Of a stretch of DNA of 64,000 bases, positions 22,888 to 32,556 are shown piece by piece. The stretch lies in contig NZ_UNOZ01000030.1 in NCBI RefSeq assembly GCF_900536025.1, positions 434,001 through 498,000 of the forward strand. Direction: 5' to 3'. The notes beneath the pieces are model-generated. The model ran no database searches and was not told the origin of the DNA. It saw only the letters and a list, made by a program, of their open reading frames with translations. Source of the stretch: Pseudomonas reidholzensis (lineage in GTDB: Bacteria > Pseudomonadota > Gammaproteobacteria > Pseudomonadales > Pseudomonadaceae). How positions within the stretch are numbered: position 1 is the first letter of the stretch; each line of letters begins with the position of its first letter. The translations under genes and the position numbers were made by a program.

Positions 22888-23979
22888 TCAGTGCTGGGCC
22901 TGTGCCGGGGCAGTCACGCCCAGGTACTTGGCCGTCCACTCGGCCAGCGGCAGCGGTGGCTGCTGGTCGAAGATGCGCTGCCAGATCAAGCCCAGGTCGT
23001 GGCTGTTGAACATCGAGTTGGGCGCGGTGCCCGACCACGCTGTCGGGCTGCCGACGACCCACTGGCCGTGGCCATCGCGGGTCGCCATCTGGAAGCGGAA
23101 GGTGTAGTTGCCGGGGATGCCCATGCGCAGGTCGGTGACCACCAGCGCATCGCCGACCACGTCATAGCGCAACCAGTCGCCGGTAAACCAGCGCAGGCGT
23201 TCGTGCAGGGGCACCCCGGCAAGCGGTTTGGCGGCGTCCAGGTTGAGCGACTGGCGGAGCATCTCCGGGGGCTCGCGGTCGAACGCGCTGCTGACGCCTT
23301 CGTAGTAGTGGCCGTCTGGGGTCTTGGCCATCACTCGCCAGACCAGGCTGTTGAAGGCGATTGGCACGGCACGGACTTCACTGACGACAACGCCCTGCTG
23401 GTCCAGCGCGGCCTGGAAGCGCTCCTCTGCCGCCATTCGGCTGGCCAGGCCGAAGCCCAGGTAAGCGCTGCTGAAGATCAAGGCCCCGGCCATCAGCGGG
23501 ATCGCCCGCCCCGCCATGCCTTTGACCAGCGCGAACAGCACCGTGACCAATAGCGGGACGGTGTAGATCGGGTCGATGATGAACACCGCCGCCCAGCTCT
23601 CGGGCGTCAGGTGCAACGGCCAGAACAGCTGAGTGCCGTACACCGTGAAGGCGTCGAGCACGGGATGGGTGATCAGCACCAGCCAGAACGCCAGGAACAG
23701 CCTGGGCCAGCGGTAGTTCTTTTCAGGCCAGCGCTTGTGCCCGAGCCAGGAGACCAGCCAGGCAAGCAGCAGCGCCAGGCCGGTGAGCACGAAGACGGAA
23801 TGGGAGAAACCGCGGTGGTAGGTCATCTTCGACACCGGGTCGGCGTAGCGGATGATCACGTCGAGATCGGGCAAGGTGCCCAGGGCAGCGCCATAGAGCA
23901 GCGCGCGGCGGCCCTGGAGGCGGCCGAGCACAGTGCCCTGGAGGGCGGCGCCGAGGACGGCTTGGGTGAGTGAGTCCAA
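22888..23979 (-). CDS. Membrane-bound metal-dependent hydrolase, YdjM/DUF457 family
   Basis: This 363-residue protein carries the family's histidine/aspartate pattern: DSLTQAVLGAALQG, GTLPDLDVIIRYADP, YHRGFSHSVF and ITHPVLDAFTVYGTQ. About four to five transmembrane helices follow in the first 190 residues, then a soluble C-terminal domain. Related proteins are called LexA-regulated inner-membrane hydrolases; the substrate is unknown. The start at 23979 is a TTG, chosen because the family begins MDS(L/V)TQAVLG. It is followed 2 nt later by the TraX-like gene. Confidence 0.82.
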   Translation of the reverse strand: MDSLTQAVLGAALQGTVLGRLQGRRALLYGAALGTLPDLDVIIRYADPVSKMTYHRGFSHSVFVLTGLALLLAWLVSWLGHKRWPEKNYRWPRLFLAFWLVLITHPVLDAFTVYGTQLFWPLHLTPESWAAVFIIDPIYTVPLLVTVLFALVKGMAGRAIPLMAGALIFSSAYLGFGLASRMAAEERFQAALDQQGVVVSEVRAVPIAFNSLVWRVMAKTPDGHYYEGVSSAFDREPPEMLRQSLNLDAAKPLAGVPLHERLRWFTGDWLRYDVVGDALVVTDLRMGIPGNYTFRFQMATRDGHGQWVVGSPTAWSGTAPNSMFNSHDLGLIWQRIFDQQPPLPLAEWTAKYLGVTAPAQAQH

Positions 23980-24057
23980 GGGGTGGATTCCAGAAAAGGT
24001 GTCTGGGCAACCTACCCTTATGTGCGGTGGCAGTGCAATTGCAGTTGAACCTGTAAT

Positions 24058-24168
24058 GGCCTATTCGCGGGGCAAGTCGCATCGGCGCACCGCCGCTCCC
24101 ACAGGATCTCCGCTGACCGAAAGAGCGGCGCAGAACCTGTGGGAGCGGGCTTGCCCCGCGAAGAGGCC
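24058..24168. repeat. REP inverted pair
   Basis: An imperfect arm (24058-24105) and a typical REP (24135-24168, CCTGTGGGAGCGGGCTTGCC) face each other across about 30 bp between the OprD-family gene and the hydrolase gene. It may form the 3' end of the long ben-cat transcript. Confidence 0.85.
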
Positions 24169-24175
24169 ACCAAAG

Positions 24176-25426
24176 TCAGAACAGCTGCCAGGTGTACACC
24201 AGAATCAGCCGATTCTCGTCGATATCGCTGCGATAGTTGGACCTTGCCATGGCATTCCTCACGCGAATCCCCAAGCCCTTGAACACCCCGCCTTGTACCG
24301 CATAACCAACGTCCAGGTCGCGCTCGCGGTCCTTGCCCTCATAGCCCAGCCCGGTATCGACATTGTTACCGGTGATGTAGCGCACGGTCGCGGTCAACCC
24401 TGGGATACCCATGGCCGCGAAGTTGTAGTCGTAACGCACCTGGTAGGAGCGCTCATCGGTGTAGGCAAACTCATAGGTCGGCACCTCGTTGCCCAACGGG
24501 GTGATATTGGCGAATACCCGCGGGAATGGGCTGTCGCCATAGATCCCTTGGTAACCTACATGGAAACTGTGCCCGCCCTGCCTGGCCGTGAGCAGCGAAA
24601 AGAACGCCTGGTTATCGATCCTGCCAAGCAACGCATCGCCCTGCTCGCGTGCCGTGAAATACCCCAGGTTGGCACTGAGCACCCAGTCGCCCACCGGCTT
24701 GCTGTGCTTGAAGCCCACAAAGCCTTGCTCATAGATATCCTCGAGCTGCCCGTACCACAGGCTGGCACTGCTCTGGTTGGCATTGAACGCATAGTCGCCG
24801 CCCACGTAGTTGAACGCATCGCTGGCGGCCTGGCGCATCGGCACATGGCCGAGCATGGCATTGAGCTTGTCGTCGCCGCCTTCATTGCGCAGGTGGGTCG
24901 AGGACAGGTGCCCGGCCTGCACCGTCAGGCCGTTGACCTCAGCCGAGCTGAGGCTGACGCCCTGGTAGGTCGGCGGCAGCAGGCGAATATCGCTGAAGGT
25001 CAGCACCGGCAAGTTCGGCTGCAATTCGCCAACGCGCAGCTCGGTCTTCGACACGCGCGCCTTGAAGGTCGGCGCCAGGCGGCTGTACTCACCGGCGGCA
25101 CGGCCATCGCCGTGCACCGGCAAGAGCCCGCTGTTGACCCGGTCCGGACTGCTGTCGAGGCGGATGCCGAGCAGGCCCAGGGCATCGACGCCGAAGCCGA
25201 CCGGACCTGGCGTGTAGCCCGATTTGAAGTCGAGGATGAAGCCCTGGGCCCACTCCTCGGCCTTGGATTGCTGATTGGCGCCGACGATGTCCGAGAAATC
25301 GCGGCTGAAGTAATAGTTGCGGGCGCTGAGGCTGGCCTTGGCATCCTCGAAAAATCCGCTTTCGGCGGCCAGCAGGGGTTGGCTGAGCAAACTGATGCCC
25401 AGTGCTACACAAGGGGTAGGTTTCAT
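24176..25426 (-). CDS. benF: OprD-family outer-membrane porin, benzoate-locus type
   Basis: This 416-residue protein has a 20-residue signal peptide (MKPTPCVALGISLLSQPLLA) and the OprD family start ESGFFEDAKASLSARNYYF. Alternating beta-strand patterns run to the C-terminal aromatic residue (LVYTWQLF), as required for barrel assembly. It is the last gene of the ben-cat operon, 47 bp after benE. In P. putida this position is held by BenF, so it probably passes benzoate or related aromatic acids across the outer membrane. The symbol rests on position and family. Confidence 0.85.
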   Translation of the reverse strand: MKPTPCVALGISLLSQPLLAAESGFFEDAKASLSARNYYFSRDFSDIVGANQQSKAEEWAQGFILDFKSGYTPGPVGFGVDALGLLGIRLDSSPDRVNSGLLPVHGDGRAAGEYSRLAPTFKARVSKTELRVGELQPNLPVLTFSDIRLLPPTYQGVSLSSAEVNGLTVQAGHLSSTHLRNEGGDDKLNAMLGHVPMRQAASDAFNYVGGDYAFNANQSSASLWYGQLEDIYEQGFVGFKHSKPVGDWVLSANLGYFTAREQGDALLGRIDNQAFFSLLTARQGGHSFHVGYQGIYGDSPFPRVFANITPLGNEVPTYEFAYTDERSYQVRYDYNFAAMGIPGLTATVRYITGNNVDTGLGYEGKDRERDLDVGYAVQGGVFKGLGIRVRNAMARSNYRSDIDENRLILVYTWQLF

Positions 25427-25473
25427 TGCGAAGCTCTCTTGATCTTGTTGTTATGGATAAAGCATTGGCAACA

Positions 25474-26676
25474 TCAGGCGCGTGGCGAGTCGGCCTCCGT
25501 CACGGGTTGCGGCCGGCGTAGACGCAACAGCGCATGCGCGCCGAGGCCGAACAGCAAGCCCCAGAACGCGGCCGACAGCCCAAGAAAGGACACCCCCGAG
25601 GCTGTCACCAGAAAGGTGAACAGCCCGGCATCGCGCTCGTGCGGCTCGGCCAGGCTGCGCGCCAGTGCCTCGCTGATCGCGCCGTACAGCGCCAGGCCCG
25701 CCAGGGCGGCAATCAACGCGGCTGGAAACGCCGCGAACAGTGACATCAGGGTGGCCCCGGCGATGCCCAGCAGCAGGTACAGCACGCTGCCCGACAGCGC
25801 TGCGATATAACGTCGACGCGGGTCCTCATGGGCCTCACGGCCGGTGCACAGGCTGGCGGTGACCGCCGCCAGGTTCAGCCCGTGGCAACCGAACGGCGCC
25901 AGCAACGCCCCGCCCAGCGCACTGGCGCTGATCAACGGGCTGGCAGGCGTCGGGTAACCGGCGTTGCGCAGCACCGCCATACCGGGCATGAACTGCCCGG
26001 TCAGGGCCACCAGCACCAGCGGCAACGCCAGGCTGAATACGGCCGCGGGGCTGAACTGTGGCGTGATGAACTGCGGCGAAGCCAGTTCCAGCACCAGCGC
26101 TTCGCTGCGCAGCTGGCCGCTGAACAGGGTGATCGCGGCGCCGACGCAGAGCACCGCTGCCACGGCGTAGCGCGGTTGCAGCCGACGCATCAGGACATAG
26201 CTGGCGAACATCGCCACGACCAGCACCGGCTGCACCGGCAAGGCGCGGAACACCTCGATGCCGAAGCTGAACAGGATGCCGGCCTGCATGCCGGCGGCAA
26301 TCGAGCCTGGCAAGCGGGCGATCAGTCGGTCGAAAGCGCCACTGATGCCGATCACCAGCAGCACCAGGTTGGCCACCAGGTAGGCGCCGACCGCCTGTTC
26401 CAGGCCGATGTGCGGCAGCGCCGTGACCAGTAACGCGGAGCCTGGGATCGACCAGGCGATCACTACCGGGACGCGATAGCGCAGGCTCAGGGCTGCGCCG
26501 AGCACGGCGCTGCCCATGGAAACGGCCCAGACCCAGGAGGACAACTGGCCGTGGGACAGGTGGGCGGCTTCGGCGGCGTGGAAGATGATCACCAGCGGGC
26601 CGGCGTAGGAAATCATCGTCGCCAGCAGGCCGGCGACGATGGCGGACAGGGAGCAATCCTTGAACAGGTCTTTCAT
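25474..26676 (-). CDS. benE: Benzoate/H+ symporter BenE
   Basis: This 400-residue inner-membrane transporter of the BenE family has about 11-12 hydrophobic segments and begins MKDLFKDCSLSAIVAGLLAT. It also has AAGMQAGILFSFGIEVF and GCHGLNLAAVTASLCTGREA. The start at 26676 was chosen over a longer frame because it matches family starts. It lies between catA and the OprD gene in the operon and gives a second benzoate uptake route beside BenK. Confidence 0.92.
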   Translation of the reverse strand: MKDLFKDCSLSAIVAGLLATMISYAGPLVIIFHAAEAAHLSHGQLSSWVWAVSMGSAVLGAALSLRYRVPVVIAWSIPGSALLVTALPHIGLEQAVGAYLVANLVLLVIGISGAFDRLIARLPGSIAAGMQAGILFSFGIEVFRALPVQPVLVVAMFASYVLMRRLQPRYAVAAVLCVGAAITLFSGQLRSEALVLELASPQFITPQFSPAAVFSLALPLVLVALTGQFMPGMAVLRNAGYPTPASPLISASALGGALLAPFGCHGLNLAAVTASLCTGREAHEDPRRRYIAALSGSVLYLLLGIAGATLMSLFAAFPAALIAALAGLALYGAISEALARSLAEPHERDAGLFTFLVTASGVSFLGLSAAFWGLLFGLGAHALLRLRRPQPVTEADSPRA

Positions 26677-26732
26677 GGGACCTCTCGCAAGACATCGGGC
26701 CGGGCTTGGGTGCCCGGCTCTTGTTTTTGTGG

Positions 26733-26799
26733 TGCCTGCTTCGCGGGTAAACCCGCTCCCACAGGTCGTGTAGGGAAGGGTTTGCCCGCGCAATTGGCA
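26733..26799. repeat. REP element with a degenerate partner
   Basis: A REP (26733-26765, TTCGCGGGTAAACCCGCTCC) is followed by a degenerate inverse copy (26773-26799, GGGTTTGCCCGCG) between catA and benE. It could attenuate or stabilise the transcript at this operon position. Confidence 0.8.
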
Positions 26800-26808
26800 A
26801 CGCGGGGG

Positions 26809-27735
26809 TCAGGCCTGCTGCAAGGCTCGCGGGCGTGCGCTGCGCTGCTCGGCGTCGGTGTCTGGCGCCTGCTGCAACTGGAAGTCGAACGTCAGCTCGG
26901 CATACCGCCCCGCCACACCGCGCGCACCGTCCTCGCGGAACACCACCTCACCCACCAGCCCATCCCGCGTGGCGTAGGCAAAGTCGTCCCACAGGTACTT
27001 GTCGCCCGACAGGTTGATCTGCGTGGTCAGGTGCCGATGCCCCGGCGCCGAGATGAAGAAGTGCACGTGGGCCGGACGCTGGCCATGCCGGCCGAGCAAG
27101 TCCAGGCACTCCTGGGTCGGGCCCTGCGGGTCACAGCCGTAGCCCGACGGCACGATGCTGCGCGCGCGGTAACGCCCTTCGGCATCGGTGATGATCCGCC
27201 GCCGCAGGTTGTACTCGGACTGGCTCTGGTCGAAGAACGAGTAGGTGCCGCGGGTATTCGCATGCCACAGGTCGACCGTGGCCCCGGCCAGCGGCTGGCC
27301 GTGCGGATCGAGCACCTGGCCTTCGAGGAACATCAGCGTGGCGACGCCCTCCTCGCTGCCGTCGTCCATCCGCACCTGGCCCTCGGCCAGCGGCGCCCCG
27401 GCCACGTACAGCGGCCCTTCGATGGTCCGTGGGGTGCCGCCGGTGAGGCCGACCTCGGCGTCCTTGGCGTCCTGCAACAGGTCGAGGAAGTGCTCGATGC
27501 CCAGCCCCGCGACCAGCAACCCGGCCTCACCGCGCCCACCCAGGCGGTTGAGGTAGTCGACGGCATGCCAGAACTCGTCCTCGCTGACCTCCAGGTCTTC
27601 GATCAGCCGGGCGGTGTCCTGCAGCACGCGCTGGACGATGCGCTTGAGGCGTGGGCTGCCCTCGTCGTTGCCGAACCCGGCAGCCTGTTCGAAGAATTTT
27701 TGTACGTCGGCAGTCTGGGAAATCTTCACGGTCAT
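26809..27735 (-). CDS. catA: Catechol 1,2-dioxygenase
   Basis: This 308-residue intradiol dioxygenase cleaves catechol to cis,cis-muconate. An N-terminal helical dimerisation domain (about 1-105) precedes the catalytic beta-sandwich. Iron ligands are the Tyr in GPLYVAGAP and in SIVPSGYGCDP, and the His pair in RPAHVHFFI. GATVDLWHANTRGTYSFFD is also conserved. The ATG at 27735 matches the usual CatA start MTVKISQTADVQ and has AGAGGT upstream. It lies downstream of catB and catC, so the operon covers three consecutive ring-cleavage steps. Confidence 0.95.
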   Translation of the reverse strand: MTVKISQTADVQKFFEQAAGFGNDEGSPRLKRIVQRVLQDTARLIEDLEVSEDEFWHAVDYLNRLGGRGEAGLLVAGLGIEHFLDLLQDAKDAEVGLTGGTPRTIEGPLYVAGAPLAEGQVRMDDGSEEGVATLMFLEGQVLDPHGQPLAGATVDLWHANTRGTYSFFDQSQSEYNLRRRIITDAEGRYRARSIVPSGYGCDPQGPTQECLDLLGRHGQRPAHVHFFISAPGHRHLTTQINLSGDKYLWDDFAYATRDGLVGEVVFREDGARGVAGRYAELTFDFQLQQAPDTDAEQRSARPRALQQA

Positions 27736-27775
27736 GATTGCGTACCTCTGTTGTTCTTGTGCGAGTCGTGGGGTA

Positions 27776-28066
27776 TCAGCGGTCGTCGTCATGCACCGAC
27801 GACGGATGGCGGCACAGGCCGGCCACTTCGATGTCCATGTAGGGGAACAGCGGCAGCTGCAGCAGGGTGTCGTGCAGGGCCTCGACGCTGGGCACGTCGA
27901 ACACGCTGTAGTTGGCGTAGTGCCCGGCGATGCGCCACAGGTGGCGCCAGGTGCCGTCGCGCTGCAGGCGCTGGGCCAGTTGTTTTTCCTCAGCCTTGAG
28001 TTGCGCGGCCTTGGCCGGGTCCATGTCGACCGGCAGTTTCACGGTCATCTTCACGTGGAACAGCAT
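27776..28066 (-). CDS. catC: Muconolactone delta-isomerase
   Basis: This 96-residue enzyme isomerises muconolactone to beta-ketoadipate enol-lactone. It has the family start MLFHVKMTVKLPVDMDP, the central GTWRHLWRIAGHYANYSVFD and the C-terminal LPLFPYMDIEVAGLCRHPS. The length is normal for CatC, which assembles as a decamer. It lies 27 bp after catB and 40 bp before catA. Confidence 0.96.
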   Translation of the reverse strand: MLFHVKMTVKLPVDMDPAKAAQLKAEEKQLAQRLQRDGTWRHLWRIAGHYANYSVFDVPSVEALHDTLLQLPLFPYMDIEVAGLCRHPSSVHDDDR

Positions 28067-28093
28067 GTTGTCTCTCCTTGTCTTGAGTCGGGT

Positions 28094-29215
28094 TCAGCGG
28101 CGGGCGAAGCGCGCCAGACGCGCTTCGTCGAGGGTCAGGCCGAGCCCCGGGGTGCGCGGCACGTGCAACTGGAAATCGCGGTACACGGGCGGCTCGTTGA
28201 CGATCTCCTCGGTCAGCAGCAGCGGGCCGAACAGTTCGGTGCCCCAGGTCAGCTGGCGCAGGGTGAGAAAGGCATGGGCCGAGGCCAGGGTGCCGATCGC
28301 GCCTTCGAGCATGGTCCCGCCGTACAGGGCGATGCCCGCCGCTTCGGCGATCTGCGCCGTGCGCAACACCGCACGCGGGCCGCCGTTCTTGGCGATCTTC
28401 AGGGCAAAGATGCTCGCCGCACCGTCGGCGGCCAGGCTGAAGGCGTCCTCGACGCTCTCGATCGATTCGTCGGCCATGATCGGCGCCGGGCTGCGCTGGT
28501 TGAGGCGGACCTGCCCGGCGCGGTTGATCCGCGAAATCGGTTGTTCGATCAGGTCGATGCCGTTGTCGCCCAACACCTGGCAGGCGCGCAGGGCCTGTGA
28601 TTCGTCCCAGTACTGGTTGACGTCGACGCGCACGCTGGCCCGCTCGCCCAGTTCACGCTTGATCGCCACCACGTGCTTGAGGTCGTGCTCGACGGGGTTG
28701 GCGCCGATCTTCAGCTTGAACAGGCGATGGCGGCGAATCTCCAGCATGTGCTCGGCTTCGGCGATGTCCCGCGCGGTGTCACCGCTGGCCAGGGTCCAGG
28801 CGACGTCGAGGCTGTCGCGCACCCGGCCACCGAGCAGCTCGCTGACCGGCAACCCGAGGCGTTTGCCCTGGGCGTCGAGCAGCGCGCTTTCGATGCCGGA
28901 CTTGGCAAAGGTGTTGCCCTTGGCCAGTTTGTCCAGCAGGAGCATGGCAGCGTTGATGTTGTCCGCCGGCAGGCCGATCAGCGCCGGTGCCAGGTGCGCG
29001 TCGATGTTGGCCTTGATCCCTTCCGGGCTCTCGTAGCCGTAGGCCAGGCCGCCAATCGTGGTGGCTTCGCCGATGCCCTCGACGCCGTCGCTGCAGCGCA
29101 GGCGCAGGACCACCAGGGTCTGCTGTTGCATGGTGTGCATCGCCAGCTTGTGCGGGCGAATGGTCGGCAGGTCGACGATGATCGCCTCCAGCCGGTCGAT
29201 AGTCGGGCTTGTCAT
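28094..29215 (-). CDS. catB: Muconate cycloisomerase
   Basis: This 373-residue enolase-superfamily enzyme converts cis,cis-muconate to muconolactone. The catalytic Lys pair is in FKLKIGAN, metal ligands are in VDVNQYW, EQPI and ADESI, and there is a C-terminal KIAKNGG. GGAGG lies 7-8 nt before the ATG. It follows benK by 31 bp in the same direction. CatB and CatC are usually in a separate catR-controlled operon; here they are inside the ben operon. Confidence 0.95.
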   Translation of the reverse strand: MTSPTIDRLEAIIVDLPTIRPHKLAMHTMQQQTLVVLRLRCSDGVEGIGEATTIGGLAYGYESPEGIKANIDAHLAPALIGLPADNINAAMLLLDKLAKGNTFAKSGIESALLDAQGKRLGLPVSELLGGRVRDSLDVAWTLASGDTARDIAEAEHMLEIRRHRLFKLKIGANPVEHDLKHVVAIKRELGERASVRVDVNQYWDESQALRACQVLGDNGIDLIEQPISRINRAGQVRLNQRSPAPIMADESIESVEDAFSLAADGAASIFALKIAKNGGPRAVLRTAQIAEAAGIALYGGTMLEGAIGTLASAHAFLTLRQLTWGTELFGPLLLTEEIVNEPPVYRDFQLHVPRTPGLGLTLDEARLARFARR

Positions 29216-29246
29216 GCAAGGCCTCCAGTTGCGTCAGTCAAAAGGG

Positions 29247-30575
29247 TCACGCCTGCGCCGCCGTGGCCAGGCCGTGGCGCCGGCTGCTCAGCAGGTGCAC
29301 GGCCATGGCCAGCGCGGCGACCGCGCCGGGGATGGCAAAGGCGATGAAGTTCAGTTGCAGCGGCAGGTTGATGCCCATCAGCGCCCCGCCCAGCAGCGGG
29401 CCGACGATGGCGCCATTGCGGCCGATGCCCGAGGCCCAGCCAAGGCCGGTGGAGCGCACCGACAGGCCGTACAGCTGGGCGGCGCCGGCGTAGAGCAGGA
29501 TCTGGGTGCCGATGGTGGTGGCGCCGGCAATGAAGATCAGCAGGTACAGCACCGGCATCGGGCTATTCACCCCAAGCAGGCTGATCGACACCGCGGCGCC
29601 GATGAAAAAGGCCACCTTGACCTTGACCAGGTTGTAGCGATCACCCAGCCAGCCGCCGAGAATCGCCCCGGCCATGCCGCCAAAATTCAGCGCGAGCAGG
29701 AACGACAGGCTCGAGCCGAGGCTGTAGCCGGCGTTGGCCATGAGTTTGGGCAGCCACGAGCTGAGCGCGTAGACCATCAGCAGGCAGCAGAAGAACGCCA
29801 GCCACAGTGCCAGGGTGCGCACCGCCAGGCCATCGCGGAACAGGGCCAGCACCGAGGCGCCCTTGCCCTTGTTATCGCTGGCCTGGAGCAGGTCGTCGTC
29901 GCGCACGTCGCAGTCAGGGTCGAGGCGTTTGAGCAGCGCGCGCGCCTCGTCGCTGCGGCCCTGGCGCACCAGAAAGCCGATCGACTCGGGCAGGTAATAG
30001 AGGATCACCGGCAACAGCAGCAGCGGCAGCGCGGCGGCGAAGAACATCGACTCCCAGCCGAACCGTGGCAGCAGGAAGATGCCGACACCGGCCGACAACA
30101 TGCCACCCAGCGAATAGCCGCTGAACATGACCGCCACCAGGGTGCTGCGCAGGCGCTTGGGCGCGTACTCGTTCATCAGGGCCACGGCGTTGGGCATCAA
30201 GCCGCCGCAGCCGAGCCCGGCGATGAAGCGGTAGATGCCGAACTCGCTGGGCGAGCTGGCGAAACCATTGAGAATGGTCGCGCCGGAAAACAACGCGAAA
30301 CAGATGGCGATGCCTTTCTTGCGCCCGATGCGGTCAGCCAGGCTGCCGAACAGCAGGGCGCCGAACATCATGCCGAACAGCGCATAGCTGCCCAGCGCAC
30401 CGGCTTGCAGGGGCGTCAGCCCCCACTCTTTCATGATCACCGGCAGTACCACGCCGTAGATGAACAGGTCGTAGCCGTCGAAGACCAGCAGCAGGCCGCA
30501 CCAGGCCATGACCATCCAGTGGAAGGGTGAAAAACGCGCGTTATCGATGATCGGGTGGACGTCGAGGGTTCGCAT
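29247..30575 (-). CDS. benK: Aromatic acid/H+ symporter, BenK/PcaK type MFS transporter
   Basis: This 442-residue major facilitator transporter has 12 predicted helices. Its aromatic-acid subfamily motifs are DGYDLFIYGVVLPVI in helix 1, GSLADRIGRKKG in the 2-3 loop, and GCGGLMPNAVALMNEYAP. The N-terminal tail contains DVHPIIDNARFSPFHW. It imports benzoate with protons. It lies between benD and catB in the operon, the position held by benK in P. putida. Confidence 0.94.
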   Translation of the reverse strand: MRTLDVHPIIDNARFSPFHWMVMAWCGLLLVFDGYDLFIYGVVLPVIMKEWGLTPLQAGALGSYALFGMMFGALLFGSLADRIGRKKGIAICFALFSGATILNGFASSPSEFGIYRFIAGLGCGGLMPNAVALMNEYAPKRLRSTLVAVMFSGYSLGGMLSAGVGIFLLPRFGWESMFFAAALPLLLLPVILYYLPESIGFLVRQGRSDEARALLKRLDPDCDVRDDDLLQASDNKGKGASVLALFRDGLAVRTLALWLAFFCCLLMVYALSSWLPKLMANAGYSLGSSLSFLLALNFGGMAGAILGGWLGDRYNLVKVKVAFFIGAAVSISLLGVNSPMPVLYLLIFIAGATTIGTQILLYAGAAQLYGLSVRSTGLGWASGIGRNGAIVGPLLGGALMGINLPLQLNFIAFAIPGAVAALAMAVHLLSSRRHGLATAAQA

Positions 30576-30628
30576 GGCATCTGTCTCTGTTGTTTTTGTT
30601 GTGTGAGGTCCTGCTTGCGGGGCGCTGC

Positions 30629-31390
30629 TCAGCCGAGGTCGCCGCCGCCGACCGGCAAGGTCACGCCGGTGATGTAGGAGGCCTCGTCGGAGGCCAGGAA
30701 GAGGATCGCGCCGACCTGTTCGTCGATGCTGCCGTAGCGTTTCATCAGGCTGCTGTCGAGGGTCTGGTCGACGATCTGCTGGTACCAGGCCTTGTCCAGC
30801 GCGCTCTGTTCACCGTCGTTGCGCGGGATGCGCCGCGGCGGGGCTTCGGTGCCACCGGGCGCGGTCGCGTTGACCCGGATACCGCGTTCAGCGGTCTCGA
30901 AGGCCAGGCACGCGGTCAGCGCGTTCACCCCGCCCTTGGCGGCACCGTAGGGCACGCGATTGACGCCACGGGTGGCGATCGAGGAAACGTTGACGATGGC
31001 CCCGGCACCCTGCTCGAGCATGTACGGCAGCGCCGCGTGGCAGCACCACAGGGTGGGGAACAGCGAGCGGCGCACCTCGGCCTCGATCTGCTCGGGCTGG
31101 TAGTGCTCGAAGGGCTTGGCCCAGATCGTGCCGCCGACGTTGTTGACGAGGATGTCGAGCCGGCCGAAGGTTTCCACGGCGCTGGCCATGACCCGGGTGC
31201 ATTCGCTGTGTTGTTCGAGGTCGGCGATCAGCGTCAGCACGCCCTCCCCGGCCAGCTCGTGGACCAGCTCGGAGCGGTCTACCGCGACCACGCGCGCGCC
31301 TTCGGCCTTGAGCCGCCAGCACACCCCGCGGCCGATGCCTTGGGCGGCGCCGGTGACCAGGGCGACCTTGCCTTGGAATCGTGTATTCAT
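30629..31390 (-). CDS. benD: Benzoate dihydrodiol dehydrogenase BenD
   Basis: This 253-residue short-chain dehydrogenase oxidises and decarboxylates the cis-diol of benzoate to catechol with NAD. The Rossmann motif is TGAAQGIGRGV, with NNVGG after strand 4. The catalytic Ser is in VNVSSIATRGVN, with Tyr and Lys in PYGAAKGG. The ATG at 31390 was chosen by family start (MNTRFQGKVALVTG); the frame is open upstream into benC. Confidence 0.95.
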   Translation of the reverse strand: MNTRFQGKVALVTGAAQGIGRGVCWRLKAEGARVVAVDRSELVHELAGEGVLTLIADLEQHSECTRVMASAVETFGRLDILVNNVGGTIWAKPFEHYQPEQIEAEVRRSLFPTLWCCHAALPYMLEQGAGAIVNVSSIATRGVNRVPYGAAKGGVNALTACLAFETAERGIRVNATAPGGTEAPPRRIPRNDGEQSALDKAWYQQIVDQTLDSSLMKRYGSIDEQVGAILFLASDEASYITGVTLPVGGGDLG

Positions 31391-31473
31391 CGTTGACGCC
31401 TTATGGGAGGTTGTCTTCACGAATAAAAAGGGGCCGCCCACACCCGCACGATGGGGGCAGCCCAAGAGAACAC

Positions 31474-32484
31474 TCAGGCGGCCGCGGCGAACTTCTCGTA
31501 GTAGAAGTTGGCCGGGGTGATGCCTTGCTCGCGGATGTACTGGCTGACCGCCTCGACCATCGGCGGCGGCCCGCACAGGTACACGTCGACGTCACCGTCG
31601 TTGAGGTGGCGCGGTTCGATGTGCTGGGTCACGTAACCCTTGTGCGGGTACTCGCTGGCCGGGTTGGCCACACAGGCGCTGTAGGTGAAGTTGGGGATAC
31701 GCGCGGCCAGCGCCTGCAGGCGGTCCAGCTCGACCAGGTCGAAGTCGTTGGTGACCCCGTAGATCAGGTGCAGGGGGTGTTCACTGCCGGCCTCGGCGAT
31801 CTTCTCGAGCATCGCCGTGAACGGCGCCAGCCCGGTGCCGCCGGCCAGCAGCAACAACGGCCGCTGGATCGGGCGCAGGTAGAAACTGCCCAACGGCCCG
31901 GCCAGGCTCATGCTGTCGCCGGCCTTGGCCAGGCTGGTGAGAAAGCTGCTCATCAGCCCGCCAGGCACGTTGCGGATCAGGAAGCTGACTTCGCCATCCT
32001 TGGCCAGCGAGCTGAACGAATAGGCACGGCTCTGTTCGCTGCCGGGCACCTTGAGGTTGACGTACTGGCCGGGCAGAAACGCCAGGCTGCTCAGCGACTC
32101 GCCCTTGATCGACAGCGCAATGGTGCTTTCGGACAGTTGGCGGACGTCGCTGATGGCGGCCTCGAAGCTGGCCTGCTCGGTCTTGCACAGTTGCGACGAG
32201 GCCGGGATGCGCAGCACGCAGTCGGATTCGGCGCGCATCTGGCAGGTCAGCACATAGCCCTGGGCGAGTTCTTCCTCGCTGAGGGCGTCCTCGATGAAGT
32301 TGTCACCGAGTTCATAGCGACCGGCTTCGGCCTTGCATTTACAGGTGCCGCAGGCGCCATCGCGGCAGTCCAGCGGGATGTTGATGCCCTGCCGGTACGC
32401 TGCATCAGCGACCGTTTCGTGGCCATCAGCCTGAATGAAACGGGTGACCCCGTCTTCGAAATTGAGTGCGATCTGGAAGCTCAT
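31474..32484 (-). CDS. benC: Benzoate 1,2-dioxygenase reductase component
   Basis: This 336-residue electron-transfer protein has a plant-type [2Fe-2S] ferredoxin domain at the N terminus (cysteines in DCRDGACGTCKCKAEAG and a distal VLTCQM). An FAD domain (RAYSFSSLA) and an NADH domain (GGTGLAPFTAMLEK; YLCGPPPMVEAV) follow. It passes electrons from NADH to the BenAB oxygenase. It lies 72 bp downstream of benB. Confidence 0.96.
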   Translation of the reverse strand: MSFQIALNFEDGVTRFIQADGHETVADAAYRQGINIPLDCRDGACGTCKCKAEAGRYELGDNFIEDALSEEELAQGYVLTCQMRAESDCVLRIPASSQLCKTEQASFEAAISDVRQLSESTIALSIKGESLSSLAFLPGQYVNLKVPGSEQSRAYSFSSLAKDGEVSFLIRNVPGGLMSSFLTSLAKAGDSMSLAGPLGSFYLRPIQRPLLLLAGGTGLAPFTAMLEKIAEAGSEHPLHLIYGVTNDFDLVELDRLQALAARIPNFTYSACVANPASEYPHKGYVTQHIEPRHLNDGDVDVYLCGPPPMVEAVSQYIREQGITPANFYYEKFAAAA

Positions 32485-32556
32485 GTTGCACCTCGCGGGC
32501 GCGTCTGGCCGCGGCGCGCCTGAGGCACACCGAGCGGCTCACGCCTTGACCTGACG